64,000 nucleotides of DNA. Origin: Pirellula sp. Lineage in GTDB: Bacteria; Planctomycetota; Planctomycetia; Pirellulales; PNKZ01. The stretch is from the NCBI GenBank assembly GCA_013822735.1, contig PNKZ01000001.1:744001-808000 (forward strand), in the 5' to 3' direction. Shown piece after piece: positions 1 through 7,947 of this stretch. The first letter of the stretch is position 1. Each line of letters starts with the position of its first letter. A program made the position numbers and the translations under genes. The notes under the pieces are model-generated. The model saw only the letters and a list, made by a program, of their open reading frames with translations. It made no database searches and was not told where the DNA came from.

Positions 1-890
1 TGCGGTTCGTCCTCGGGCTGGTCGCCGCTTACGTCGTTCTGTTGGTGCCGGTCAATTGGTTGGTCTTCAGTCGCGTCGGCCGTGCGGAGTTGGCCTGGGT
101 CGCCGCGCCGCTGATTGCCGTCGGTTGTTCCGCGTACGTGGTGTACGACACGAAGCTCGACGTCGGCTTCGTCCGCACGGCGACCGAGGTGGCCGTCGTC
201 GAACTGCAGCCGGGCTATCCGCGAGCGCACGTGACCCGCTTCGGCACGATCTACAACTCGCTCGGGCACGACTACCGCTTTGCGGGCGACGACGGCTCGC
301 TCGTGGTGCTCCCCGTCGGCGACTCCGACACCGCCTCGTCCGAACGCGACTCCGATAAGCTCTACACGCGCGACGACGCGACGTCCGGCGACGCCGCAGC
401 GCGTACGGCGCTTGGCGGCTTGCAGGTGGCGTCGAACAGCACGACGCTCTACCGTGCGGAACAGCTGCGTGATTGCGGCGGCTCGATCCTTTGCACGCTC
501 GTCGACGACGGGCATTGCCGCCTCGAAAACGGCACGCCGTGGGAGCTCGTCGACTTACAGATCTCCGGCACGTTCACTGCGAAAGCGGCTAAAATAGGCC
601 CCGGCGAGAGCTTGGTGCTGGAAACTAGTTATGCGTCAGCCGGCGACGCGCCCCGCCGGCCCGGGAGCCCGACCGAGCGACTCCGCGCGGTTGTTGCACC
701 TGCAACTATCGGCGACTCCCTCCGCGTCACGGCCTGGGCCCCTGACGCCGAGATCGAAACCGCGCTCGACCCGCTCCCCGGGCAGGTTCATCGCCGTACG
801 CTGGTGGTCGCTCGCTTGGAGTACCCGACCATCGCGCGGCAACACGAGCGCAGCTTACCCGCCACGCTCACGGCCCGTCCCCAACCTTAG
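1..890 (+). CDS. C-terminal part of a membrane protein upstream of an ABC exporter (partial, 5' end outside window)
   Basis: The reading frame is open from the first bases (frame of base 3) to the TAG at 888-890, so the true start lies upstream; a TTG at 42 is only an internal codon. The visible N-terminal part has two hydrophobic stretches around the phrase VPVNWLVF and a following helix rich in Ala/Val/Leu, separated by a short Arg/Glu loop (RVGRAELAW). That pattern is common in large membrane proteins encoded next to ABC-2 transporters. The remaining ~220 residues look soluble, probably extracytoplasmic and beta-rich. It is followed after 30 bases by an ABC ATPase on the same strand, so it is probably part of the same transport operon. 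The exact function is not recognised. Confidence 0.6.
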   Translation, partial: RFVLGLVAAYVVLLVPVNWLVFSRVGRAELAWVAAPLIAVGCSAYVVYDTKLDVGFVRTATEVAVVELQPGYPRAHVTRFGTIYNSLGHDYRFAGDDGSLVVLPVGDSDTASSERDSDKLYTRDDATSGDAAARTALGGLQVASNSTTLYRAEQLRDCGGSILCTLVDDGHCRLENGTPWELVDLQISGTFTAKAAKIGPGESLVLETSYASAGDAPRRPGSPTERLRAVVAPATIGDSLRVTAWAPDAEIETALDPLPGQVHRRTLVVARLEYPTIARQHERSLPATLTARPQP

Positions 891-920
891 TTCGTTTCGT
901 TCGCTCGCGCCGAGGCTCCC

Positions 921-1862
921 TTGATCGAACTGCAAAACTTCTCGAAGCGCTACGGCGACTTTACCGCCGTCGAAAACCTGACGCTGCGCATCGGACCAGG
1001 GGAGCTCTTCGGGTTCATCGGACCCAACGGCGCCGGCAAAAGTACGACGATCCGCTTCCTCGTCACGCTCCTGAAAGCGACGTCGGGTCAAGGCTTCGTC
1101 GCCGGCTTCAGCGTCGGTCGGCAGCCGATGGATGTGCGGCGCAGCATCGGCTACATGCCCGACGCGTTCGGCGTCTACGACGGCATGAAGGTCTGGGAGT
1201 TCCTCGACTTCTTCGCGGCAGCGTACCAAATTCCGCATGCGCGTCGCCGCACGATCATCAACGACGTGATGGAGCTGCTCGACATCGGCGGCAAGCGCGA
1301 CGAACAAGTGAGCAGCCTCTCGCGCGGCATGACGCAACGGCTCTGCCTCGCGAAGACGCTCGTGCATGATCCACCGGTTCTGATTCTCGACGAACCGACC
1401 AGCGGACTCGACCCGCGCGCCCGACTCGAGATCAAAGCTCTCTTGCGCGAGTTGCGCAACATGGGAAAGACCATCCTCATCGCGAGCCACATCCTCACGG
1501 AGCTTGCCGATTGTTGCACGTCGATCGGCATCCTCGAGCGCGGCAAGCTGCTGCTGCACGGGCCGATCGACGACGTCTATCGCCGCATTCAGAGCAATCG
1601 CCGCGTGGAAATTCGCTTCGTTGCCGTCCAGGAGAGCAACAATCAACAGCGCGGCATCGCGATCTTGCGGCGGCAGCCGGGCTTCGTCGATCTGCAGATC
1701 GACGGGCCGAAGGTCACCGCCGAAATCGCCGCCGACGAAGCGGCGCTCGCGACCATTGTCGATGAGTTCGCCGCGGAAGGGGTCCGCTTCCACAGCTTCG
1801 CCGACCTCGACCCGACGCTGGAAGACGTGTTCATGCTGGTGACGAAGGGGGCCGTGAACTAG
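921..1862 (+). CDS. ABC transporter ATP-binding protein (ABC-2 exporter type)
   Basis: A 313-residue ATPase that should power the membrane protein encoded 2 bases downstream. It has Walker A GPNGAGKST at residues 34-42, the signature LSRGM at 133-137, Walker B LILDE at 154-158 followed by PTSGLDP, and the H-loop in IASHIL. The C-terminal ~80 residues form the extra regulatory domain typical of multidrug/Na+ type (CcmA/NatA-like) ATPases, ending in a DLDPTLEDVFM motif common in that group. The start is TTG at 921, because the conserved IELQNFSKRYG beginning follows it directly. The substrate cannot be told from sequence. Confidence 0.93.
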   Translation: MIELQNFSKRYGDFTAVENLTLRIGPGELFGFIGPNGAGKSTTIRFLVTLLKATSGQGFVAGFSVGRQPMDVRRSIGYMPDAFGVYDGMKVWEFLDFFAAAYQIPHARRRTIINDVMELLDIGGKRDEQVSSLSRGMTQRLCLAKTLVHDPPVLILDEPTSGLDPRARLEIKALLRELRNMGKTILIASHILTELADCCTSIGILERGKLLLHGPIDDVYRRIQSNRRVEIRFVAVQESNNQQRGIAILRRQPGFVDLQIDGPKVTAEIAADEAALATIVDEFAAEGVRFHSFADLDPTLEDVFMLVTKGAVN

Positions 1863-1864
1863 TC

Positions 1865-3505
1865 GTGGCCAATCCCGTCTTGCAACGTGAACTCGTCGCC
1901 AACCTGCGGTCGCCGCGCGCCTTCGCGCTGCAAGCGGCGTTTCTCCTGTTGCTCGGCGCCCTCGTCGCCATGGCGTGGCCCAGCGCGCCGCGCCTCACCC
2001 TCGCAAATCCCGAACCGGCCCGACGGTTGGTCGATCTGTTCTTCATCGGCCAGTTCCTTTTGGCCTCGCTCACCGCGCCGGTCTTCGCCGCCGGAGCGCT
2101 GACGGGCGAGAAGGAACGGAAGACCTACGAGCTACTGTTGGCCTCGGCCTTGCGGCCGGCGCAGATCGTGTGGGGCAAGTGGGCCGCGGCGCTGCTGCCT
2201 TCGGTGCTCTTGATCGTCTCGACGTTGCCGATCGTCGTACTTTGCTTGCCGCTCGGAGGCGTGTCGCTCTACGAAGTGCTGGCCGCATACACGGCTCTCT
2301 TGGCGGCGCTCGCCTGCTTCTCGCTCTTCAGTCTGCTTTGCAGTGCGCACTTCACGCGCACCACGGCGGCGCTCGTTACTTCGTACTTTTGCATCCTGCC
2401 GCCGGCGCTCGTGGGCGTGGCACTGTGGCAGTTGCTCGGCGAGTGGTCGTCCGGCGTACGGCTGGCGCTCTTTCTCGGCGTGTTGCCGGCGTTGTCGGCC
2501 GGCGCGTGCGTGTTGTTCTTCGTGCTCACGAGTCGCAAGCTCTGGTACCCGTCCGACATCGGCAGCGAAGGGCGCGATATCGTCGACGAGCAACAAGAAC
2601 TGCGCGAAGCGGTCGGGCTCGTCATCAGTCGCGACGAGTTCCCCGACCGGCTGTTCGCGCCCGCGAAGCGCACCGATCTCTTGCCCGACGATGCCAATCC
2701 GGTCCTCGACAAAGAACTCCGGAGCGAGCTCTTCAGTCAGGGGACCTTGATGCCTCGGGTGGTGATCCAGATCAGCTTGCTGTTGGCCGTGCCGCTGATG
2801 GGAGCGTGCTTGTATCTGATCCCAATTTTTGCGCCGTGGTATCTTGCGTACGTGTTGCTCTTCAACATGCTCACCGCGCCGGTGTTTACCGCCGGCAGCG
2901 TCTCGGGCGAACGGGAACGGCGCACGCTCGACCTGTTGCTCGTTACCACGTTGCGGCCCGGCACCATTCTGTGGGGCAAGCTCTTCAGCGGCCTGCGCGT
3001 GTCGAGCGTGCTGACGATGTTTCTCATGTGGCCGGTCGCGCTCGCGTGCGTGCTGGTGCCGGAATACTATGCGAACCTGCCGACCTTCGCCGGGATGCTG
3101 GCCGTGGTCGCCGTCACTTGTATCGTGAGTTCGGTCGTATCGCTGTTTTGCTCCGTCAGCTTTCAGAAGTCGTACGTCAGCCTGACCGCCGCGTATCTCG
3201 CGCTCGGTTGCCTCTACCTGCTGCCGCCGGCGGCCGACTACTTTGCGCGGACGTATCTATCAGAAACGCCGGCGGCCTCCGCAGTCCACACGGCCGCGGC
3301 CGCAAGCCCGTTCTCGGCGGTGTTCGCCTTCCCGCTCGAGGTCAAAAATCCGAACGATCCGAACCCCAACGCTCCCAAACTCATCCGCCCCGCCGACTGG
3401 CCGCTGGTCGCCGGCTACTTCGCCGCGCAAGCGATCCTGGTGCTGCTGCTCCTAGCGTTCATCCAGCGCACGTTCCGCAACCGCTACGATGCGGCAGGCG
3501 GGTAG
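1865..3505 (+). CDS. ABC-2 type permease with internally duplicated membrane domain
   Basis: A 546-residue polytopic membrane protein starting at GTG 1865, two bases after the stop of the ATPase gene, so the two are likely translationally coupled. The two halves are homologous. ANPVLQREL near residue 2 is matched by ANPVLDKEL at 277, and the amphipathic coupling segment beginning LTGEKERKT (79) is matched by VSGERERRT (346); both are followed by an L-RP...WGK pattern. Each half has about six hydrophobic helices. It therefore looks like a fused pair of ABC-2 half-permeases, giving a full transporter from one chain plus two copies of the upstream ATPase. Substrate unknown. Confidence 0.9.
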   Translation: MANPVLQRELVANLRSPRAFALQAAFLLLLGALVAMAWPSAPRLTLANPEPARRLVDLFFIGQFLLASLTAPVFAAGALTGEKERKTYELLLASALRPAQIVWGKWAAALLPSVLLIVSTLPIVVLCLPLGGVSLYEVLAAYTALLAALACFSLFSLLCSAHFTRTTAALVTSYFCILPPALVGVALWQLLGEWSSGVRLALFLGVLPALSAGACVLFFVLTSRKLWYPSDIGSEGRDIVDEQQELREAVGLVISRDEFPDRLFAPAKRTDLLPDDANPVLDKELRSELFSQGTLMPRVVIQISLLLAVPLMGACLYLIPIFAPWYLAYVLLFNMLTAPVFTAGSVSGERERRTLDLLLVTTLRPGTILWGKLFSGLRVSSVLTMFLMWPVALACVLVPEYYANLPTFAGMLAVVAVTCIVSSVVSLFCSVSFQKSYVSLTAAYLALGCLYLLPPAADYFARTYLSETPAASAVHTAAAASPFSAVFAFPLEVKNPNDPNPNAPKLIRPADWPLVAGYFAAQAILVLLLLAFIQRTFRNRYDAAGG

Positions 3506-3571
3506 GAGCAGGCGTTAGGCGCTAGTACGGAAGCGATTCCCGTGCGCCGCACCTTACCGCAACCGCCCCCG

Positions 3572-3817
3572 GTTTGGTCCCCTCGCCCCGCGCACGATGG
3601 TGCCTTGCTGCGCGAGTCGGCTGCGGGGAGAGGGATAGGGTGAGGGGCAAGGCAAATGCAGAAAGTCGAATGCTGAATGCTGAACAAAGTTCGAATCGGC
3701 GTCCGCCTGTTCAGCATTCCGCATTCAGCAGTCAGCATTTCTTCCCCTCACCCTATCCCTCTCCCCCGATTCGCATTGGTCGGGAATCGCGTCGTGCCGG
3801 GGGCGAGGGGACCAAAC
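3572..3817. repeat. Large imperfect palindrome (246 bp), three nested perfect arm pairs
   Basis: Arms pair symmetrically around base ~3695: 3572-3589 with 3800-3817 (18 bases, perfect), 3625-3647 with 3744-3766 (23 bases, perfect, a purine-rich GGGGAGAGGGAT arm) and 3675-3685 with 3709-3719 (11 bases, perfect). No protein-coding gene overlaps it. The arms resemble the CCCTCTCC hairpins at 15995-16056, so a dispersed repeat family or MITE-like element is possible. As RNA it would form a very long hairpin and could end transcription from the permease gene. Confidence 0.85.
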
Positions 3818-4135
3818 TGAGATGAATTACGGTGGGTCGTACGTTGCAGTGCAGTGCCGTTGCCGGCGGATGAGCTTCGATGTGGACGGTTGCGCGTCGG
3901 TCCGAACGAGTCATCACTTACCGATTCGTTACAACCGTCACCAGCTGTGTACTTCGCTGCGTAATCGAGGGAGTCGGCCGGCGTTTACTGTTGGCCTTTT
4001 CGCGGCGCGGTGGTCGATGAGCCGTTTAGGTGCGGCCAATTACGTTTTAGTCTCCGGCGAGCCGCCGGGGGCAAGGGCGGCGACGAAGTCATACGACGCC
4101 GCGAACAACGCTACGGAAGATATAGGTCGGCTGCC
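3818..4135. other. Non-coding stretch upstream of the barrel-protein gene
   Basis: About 320 bases between the large palindrome and the next convincing start at 4136. Open frames run through it on the plus strand, but none has a recognisable product, and their translations look like out-of-frame GC-rich sequence. It probably holds the promoter of the 4136 gene; I could not identify a clear -35/-10 pair. Confidence 0.4.
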
Positions 4136-4990
4136 ATGCTGCGGACGCTCGGGATATTTGTCGTCGTGCTCGTCTGCGGGGCGGGAGTCGATGTCGGCGT
4201 CGCTTGCGCGCAGTTTGAGCCGTTCGCGCGGCGCGGCGGCGCGGTCGAGGACGAAGCTGGAGAGGCTCCGGAACTGGAGACCGACCGCGATGCGTTTACG
4301 CCGGCCACGAGCACGGTCGGTCGACGGACTTCGGTCGTCGAGTCGTCGTACTCGTTCATCGACAACCGCGACGTGAAAGACACCCATAGCTTGCCCGAGC
4401 TGCTCGTGCGTCGCGGGCTTACGGAAAACATCGAACTGCGGCTGGGCTGGAACTACGAAGTGGGCGGCACCGGGGACGTCGTCTCCGGCAATGAAGGCGG
4501 AGAAGGGGGGGCCGACGGCGCGCTCGAACGGGAATCGCAACTGCTCTACGGCCTCAAGGCGGGGCTCACCGAGCAGAACGGATTGACCCCGCGCAGTGCG
4601 CTGATCGTGCAAGGCTATACGCCCACGAGCGGACTGGCCCCGGCAACCGATTGGGTCGGCGCGTATGCCTTCGGCTGGGAGCTTCCCAACCGGATGCGGC
4701 TCGACTCCTCGATGCGTTACGGCACCGAGCACTCCGAACACGACGTCTTCAATCTTTGGACGCCGTCGGTCGTGCTCCGAGCACCGCTGACCGAGCGTTG
4801 GCAGGTCCACGCGGAATACTTCGGCATCTATTCGCAGGGGGCCGAAAGCGACTTCCGCCGCGCATTCTTTAGCTCCGGCACGCACTATCTGCTGACGCCG
4901 AACTTGGAACTGGGCCTTCGGGTCGGCTGGGGGCTGACCGACGACGCGCCGAACTTCTTCTCGAACGTCGGTGTCGGTTGGCGATTTTAA
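4136..4990 (+). CDS. Secreted outer-membrane beta-barrel-like protein (putative transporter, Phenol_MetA_deg-like)
   Basis: 284 residues from the ATG at 4136, chosen because it begins a clean signal peptide (MLRTLGIF, hydrophobic core, Ala-Cys-Ala before Gln). Upstream in-frame codons give an Arg-rich, unlikely extension. The mature part alternates short strands and turns (for example LRLGWNYEVGG, ALIVQGYTPTSG, LGLRVGWGLTDDAP) and ends in WRF, an aromatic C terminus typical of outer-membrane barrels. The pattern fits the family annotated as putative MetA-pathway phenol degradation/transporter proteins. It stands alone; function unknown. Confidence 0.7.
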   Translation: MLRTLGIFVVVLVCGAGVDVGVACAQFEPFARRGGAVEDEAGEAPELETDRDAFTPATSTVGRRTSVVESSYSFIDNRDVKDTHSLPELLVRRGLTENIELRLGWNYEVGGTGDVVSGNEGGEGGADGALERESQLLYGLKAGLTEQNGLTPRSALIVQGYTPTSGLAPATDWVGAYAFGWELPNRMRLDSSMRYGTEHSEHDVFNLWTPSVVLRAPLTERWQVHAEYFGIYSQGAESDFRRAFFSSGTHYLLTPNLELGLRVGWGLTDDAPNFFSNVGVGWRF

Positions 4991-5203
4991 CGGGCGCGGC
5001 TTGGCACAGGGGACGATGGCAGTGCGTCGCGTTTGGCGATGCCCTGCGGTATCGACCGCACTACCGCAATTCCGCCGCGGAGCGGCGGACTACTATCCCG
5101 GTCGTCTTTCGATCAGTCTTCGCTAATCGGCATCCGTTGCTGTATGTTGGGGCGACCGCGCATTTCGCGTCGCCGCACATTGCCGCAGCTGAGAGCATCC
5201 GCC

Positions 5204-6766
5204 ATGGCCCGCATTACGTTAGTGAATCCGCGCTTTGACGCGTCGTATTGGGGGATGGAATATGCGTTGCCGTTCTTTCGTCGGAAGTGCAACTTGCCGA
5301 CCGCGTGCTTGCCGCTGTTGGCGGCGCTGACGCCGGGGGAGCATGAGATCACGCTCGTCGACGAGAACGTCGAAGAGCTCGACTACGACCAGCTGGCGAA
5401 GGCCGACATCGTGGGCGTGACCGGCATGAGCGTGCAGCGCGCGCGGATGCGCGAGATCCTTACCGAGCTTAAAGATCGCGACGTGTTCACGGCCGTCGGC
5501 GGCCCTTGGGTCACCGTGCGCGAAGATTATTTCGGCGACCTCGCCGACGTGATCTTCGTCGGCGAGGCGGAAGAGACTTGGCCGAAGTTTCTCAACGATT
5601 GGAAAACGGGGGACCATCAGTATCGCTATGAGCAGGTCGAAAAGACCGACATGACGAAGGTGCCGGCCCCGCGCTACGATCTGCTGAAGATGAATCAGTA
5701 TATGTTCGGCAGCTTGCAGTTCTCGCGCGGCTGTCCGTTTCAGTGCGAGTTTTGCGACATCATCATTACGTTCGGCCGCCGGCCGCGGCTGAAGACGGTC
5801 GACCAGGTGATCGCCGAACTCGACGGGCTGCTTTCGCAAGGAGTCGAAACGGCGTTCATCGTCGACGACAACCTGATCGGCAATAAGAAAGAGATCAAGG
5901 TCGTGCTGCGGCGCGTCATCGAGTGGCAGGAGAAGCATCATTACAAGATGAACTTCTTCACCGAGGCGTCGCTTGATTTGGCCGACGACGCCGAACTGAT
6001 GCAGCTGATGGTCGACGCCAACGTGAGCGCCGTGTTTGTGGGCATCGAGAGCCCGAACGAGGCGTCGCTGCGGGAGACGAAGAAGTTTCAAAACGTCCGG
6101 GCCGGCGGCACGATCCTCGAAAAGGTGCATCGCGTGCAAGACGCGGGCATCGACGTTTGGTGCGGTATGATCCTCGGCTTCGACAACGATGACGCGTCGG
6201 TGTTTGACGCGCACTACAGTTTTTTGAACGACGCTCGCGTGGTGCAGGCGATGGTCGGCATGCTCGCGGCCATTCCCAAGACGCCTCTTTATACGCGGCT
6301 GGGGAACGAAGGTCGGCTCGGCGAAAGCGACGAAGCGGAATACGGCACGAACGTGATTCCGCAGCAGATGTCGCGCGACGAACTCCGCGACGGCTACGTA
6401 AAGCTACTGCGGAAATTGCACGTGCCGAGCAGCTACTTCGACCGGCTCGATGCGCTGTTCCTCGATCCGAAGTTTCACCTGAGCAAGACCCGCACGAAGC
6501 ACTGGCGCAAGCATCCGCTGGTTTGGCTGCGCGAGAACACTTGGCACATGGTGCGGGCCACGGGTATTTATCTGCAACTGATGCGGATGGTGCCGGAGCC
6601 GGAACTGCGCCGCGAATACCGCAAGCGTTTGTGGGGGCTGCTCCGCAAACGGCCGGACCCGGTGATCGCGTTTATCTATCTGATTAAGTGCGCGATCCAC
6701 TACCACGTGCACAAGATGACGGCGCAGATGGAAACGCGCACGCGACAGATTGTGAATTCGTTCTGA
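5204..6766 (+). CDS. B12-binding-domain radical SAM protein, DUF4070-type C terminus
   Basis: 520 residues starting at ATG 5204 (MARITLVNPRF), the usual beginning of the family; longer in-frame starts lack conservation. Residues 1-150 form a cobalamin-binding-like Rossmann domain (DENVEEL, VGVTGMSV, GGPWVT, FVGEAEE). The radical SAM core carries the 4Fe-4S motif C177-x3-C181-x2-C184 within FSRGCPFQCEFCDI, followed by IVDDNLIG and FVGIESP. The last ~130 residues (Arg/Lys-rich with hydrophobic helices) match the DUF4070 tail seen in such enzymes. Members of this superfamily do radical methylations or rearrangements; the substrate here is unknown. No obvious operon partner. Confidence 0.88.
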   Translation: MARITLVNPRFDASYWGMEYALPFFRRKCNLPTACLPLLAALTPGEHEITLVDENVEELDYDQLAKADIVGVTGMSVQRARMREILTELKDRDVFTAVGGPWVTVREDYFGDLADVIFVGEAEETWPKFLNDWKTGDHQYRYEQVEKTDMTKVPAPRYDLLKMNQYMFGSLQFSRGCPFQCEFCDIIITFGRRPRLKTVDQVIAELDGLLSQGVETAFIVDDNLIGNKKEIKVVLRRVIEWQEKHHYKMNFFTEASLDLADDAELMQLMVDANVSAVFVGIESPNEASLRETKKFQNVRAGGTILEKVHRVQDAGIDVWCGMILGFDNDDASVFDAHYSFLNDARVVQAMVGMLAAIPKTPLYTRLGNEGRLGESDEAEYGTNVIPQQMSRDELRDGYVKLLRKLHVPSSYFDRLDALFLDPKFHLSKTRTKHWRKHPLVWLRENTWHMVRATGIYLQLMRMVPEPELRREYRKRLWGLLRKRPDPVIAFIYLIKCAIHYHVHKMTAQMETRTRQIVNSF

Positions 6767-6787
6767 AGCGGCGATGTAAAGCGACCA

Positions 6788-6841
6788 TTTAGCCCCTGGT
6801 CGGCGACCAGGGGTGCCCGCCGTCGCCGACGGCGGGCTAAA
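6788..6841. terminator. Nested double hairpin at a convergent gene junction
   Basis: Outer arms TTTAGCCC (6788-6795) and GGGCTAAA (6834-6841) enclose two perfect stems: CCCCTGGTCG/CGACCAGGGG (6793-6813) and GCCCGCCGTCG/CGACGGCGGGC (6815-6837). It lies between the radical SAM gene and the convergent ExbD-like gene, so it could act as a bidirectional terminator. The cloverleaf-like layout also resembles dispersed extragenic palindromes. Confidence 0.7.
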
Positions 6842-6876
6842 TACTTTATTGAGCGTTGCTTTACTGAGCGTTACTT

Positions 6877-7902
6877 TTACTGCGCGTTGCTCTTCGAGCC
6901 GTACGGGGAGCCGCTGATCGGTTGGCCTTCGGGTAGGGGGCGGCCGGCGACCGTGTAGCCTTGTTCGTAGAGGTACTCGCGCAGCCGGCGGTACTCGGAG
7001 AAGCTGTCGTGGTAGGCCCAGAGCGTGATGGTCACGCGGCGCGGGTCGAGGTCGACGAGGGCCCGCTGGAAGTTGGAATCGCGGGCCATGGCGTCGGCGT
7101 AGGTTTCGCCGATTTGGTCGGAGGTGGGCAACAGCGTGAATTGCGTGGTGCGGATCATCGTGCCGCCGGGAGTGATGCTGTTTCCCATTTTCTGCGGCGG
7201 CACCGTCACGCGCTCGAGCGAATAGCGCATGCGGAAGTCGCCGATCGGTCCGACCGTTTCCGTGATCTCGTCGATTTCGTCGGCGCGGAACGATTTGCTC
7301 TGCATGTTGCGCTTGAGCTCTTCGACCAATTGATCGAGGGGCACTAAAGCGAGCCGGCCGCGGCGGAGTTGGAAGTGCGCTTCCTTGCCGTATACGGAGC
7401 GGCTGATCGGCGTGGGATAGGTTTTGATTTTGATGACGTCTTTTTGCGGCGAGTACACCAACGCTTCGATTTCCGCCTCGAGCGATTTGAGCTGCGACTT
7501 CTCCAGCAGCAGCGATTGCTGCACTTCGAAGGCGTCGCGCTCGCCGGCGGCGAGCCGCCCTTTGCGATCTTCGAGCGTTTTTTCGCGGGCGGAGACGAGC
7601 AGGGCGAGTTGACTGCGCTCTTCGTAACGCGAGGCGGAGAGCCCTTCGAATTCGGCGGCTTGGCGGACCAGACTGCGCGAATCGGCTTCCAAACTGCGGG
7701 CTTCGTCTTCCAGCGGCGCGAGGTCGATCTTCGGCGCGGCCGGCTCTTCGACGACGACTGGAAAGTCGGCGGCGTTCTTCACGCGCAGGCCGACGACCAT
7801 CACGAGGATGATGAGAATGCCGACCATGTTGGCGACGATATCGAGAAACGAATCGCTACCGAACGATTCGGTCGAGTCGACGGGTGGCGGACGTCGGGAC
7901 AT
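6877..7902 (-). CDS. ExbD/TolR-like stator protein with coiled coil
   Basis: 341 residues. A short cytoplasmic N terminus (SFGSDSFLDIVANM) leads into one transmembrane helix (about residues 22-44), as in ExbD/TolR/MotB proteins. A long Glu/Arg-rich coiled coil (about 60-150) and a periplasmic domain of ~180 residues follow. The LDIVANMVGILIIL helix carries the Asp expected near the start of the membrane segment for proton coupling. It is the third gene of a minus-strand operon after a MotA/ExbB gene and another ExbD-like gene, with 45 bases to the preceding one. Much longer than classical ExbD (~140 residues). Function of the complex unknown. Confidence 0.75.
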   Translation of the reverse strand: MSRRPPPVDSTESFGSDSFLDIVANMVGILIILVMVVGLRVKNAADFPVVVEEPAAPKIDLAPLEDEARSLEADSRSLVRQAAEFEGLSASRYEERSQLALLVSAREKTLEDRKGRLAAGERDAFEVQQSLLLEKSQLKSLEAEIEALVYSPQKDVIKIKTYPTPISRSVYGKEAHFQLRRGRLALVPLDQLVEELKRNMQSKSFRADEIDEITETVGPIGDFRMRYSLERVTVPPQKMGNSITPGGTMIRTTQFTLLPTSDQIGETYADAMARDSNFQRALVDLDPRRVTITLWAYHDSFSEYRRLREYLYEQGYTVAGRPLPEGQPISGSPYGSKSNAQ

Positions 7903-7947
7903 GGCGAAACCGGCTGTGCTGTGTGCGAAGGACGGAAGCGAACGGGT

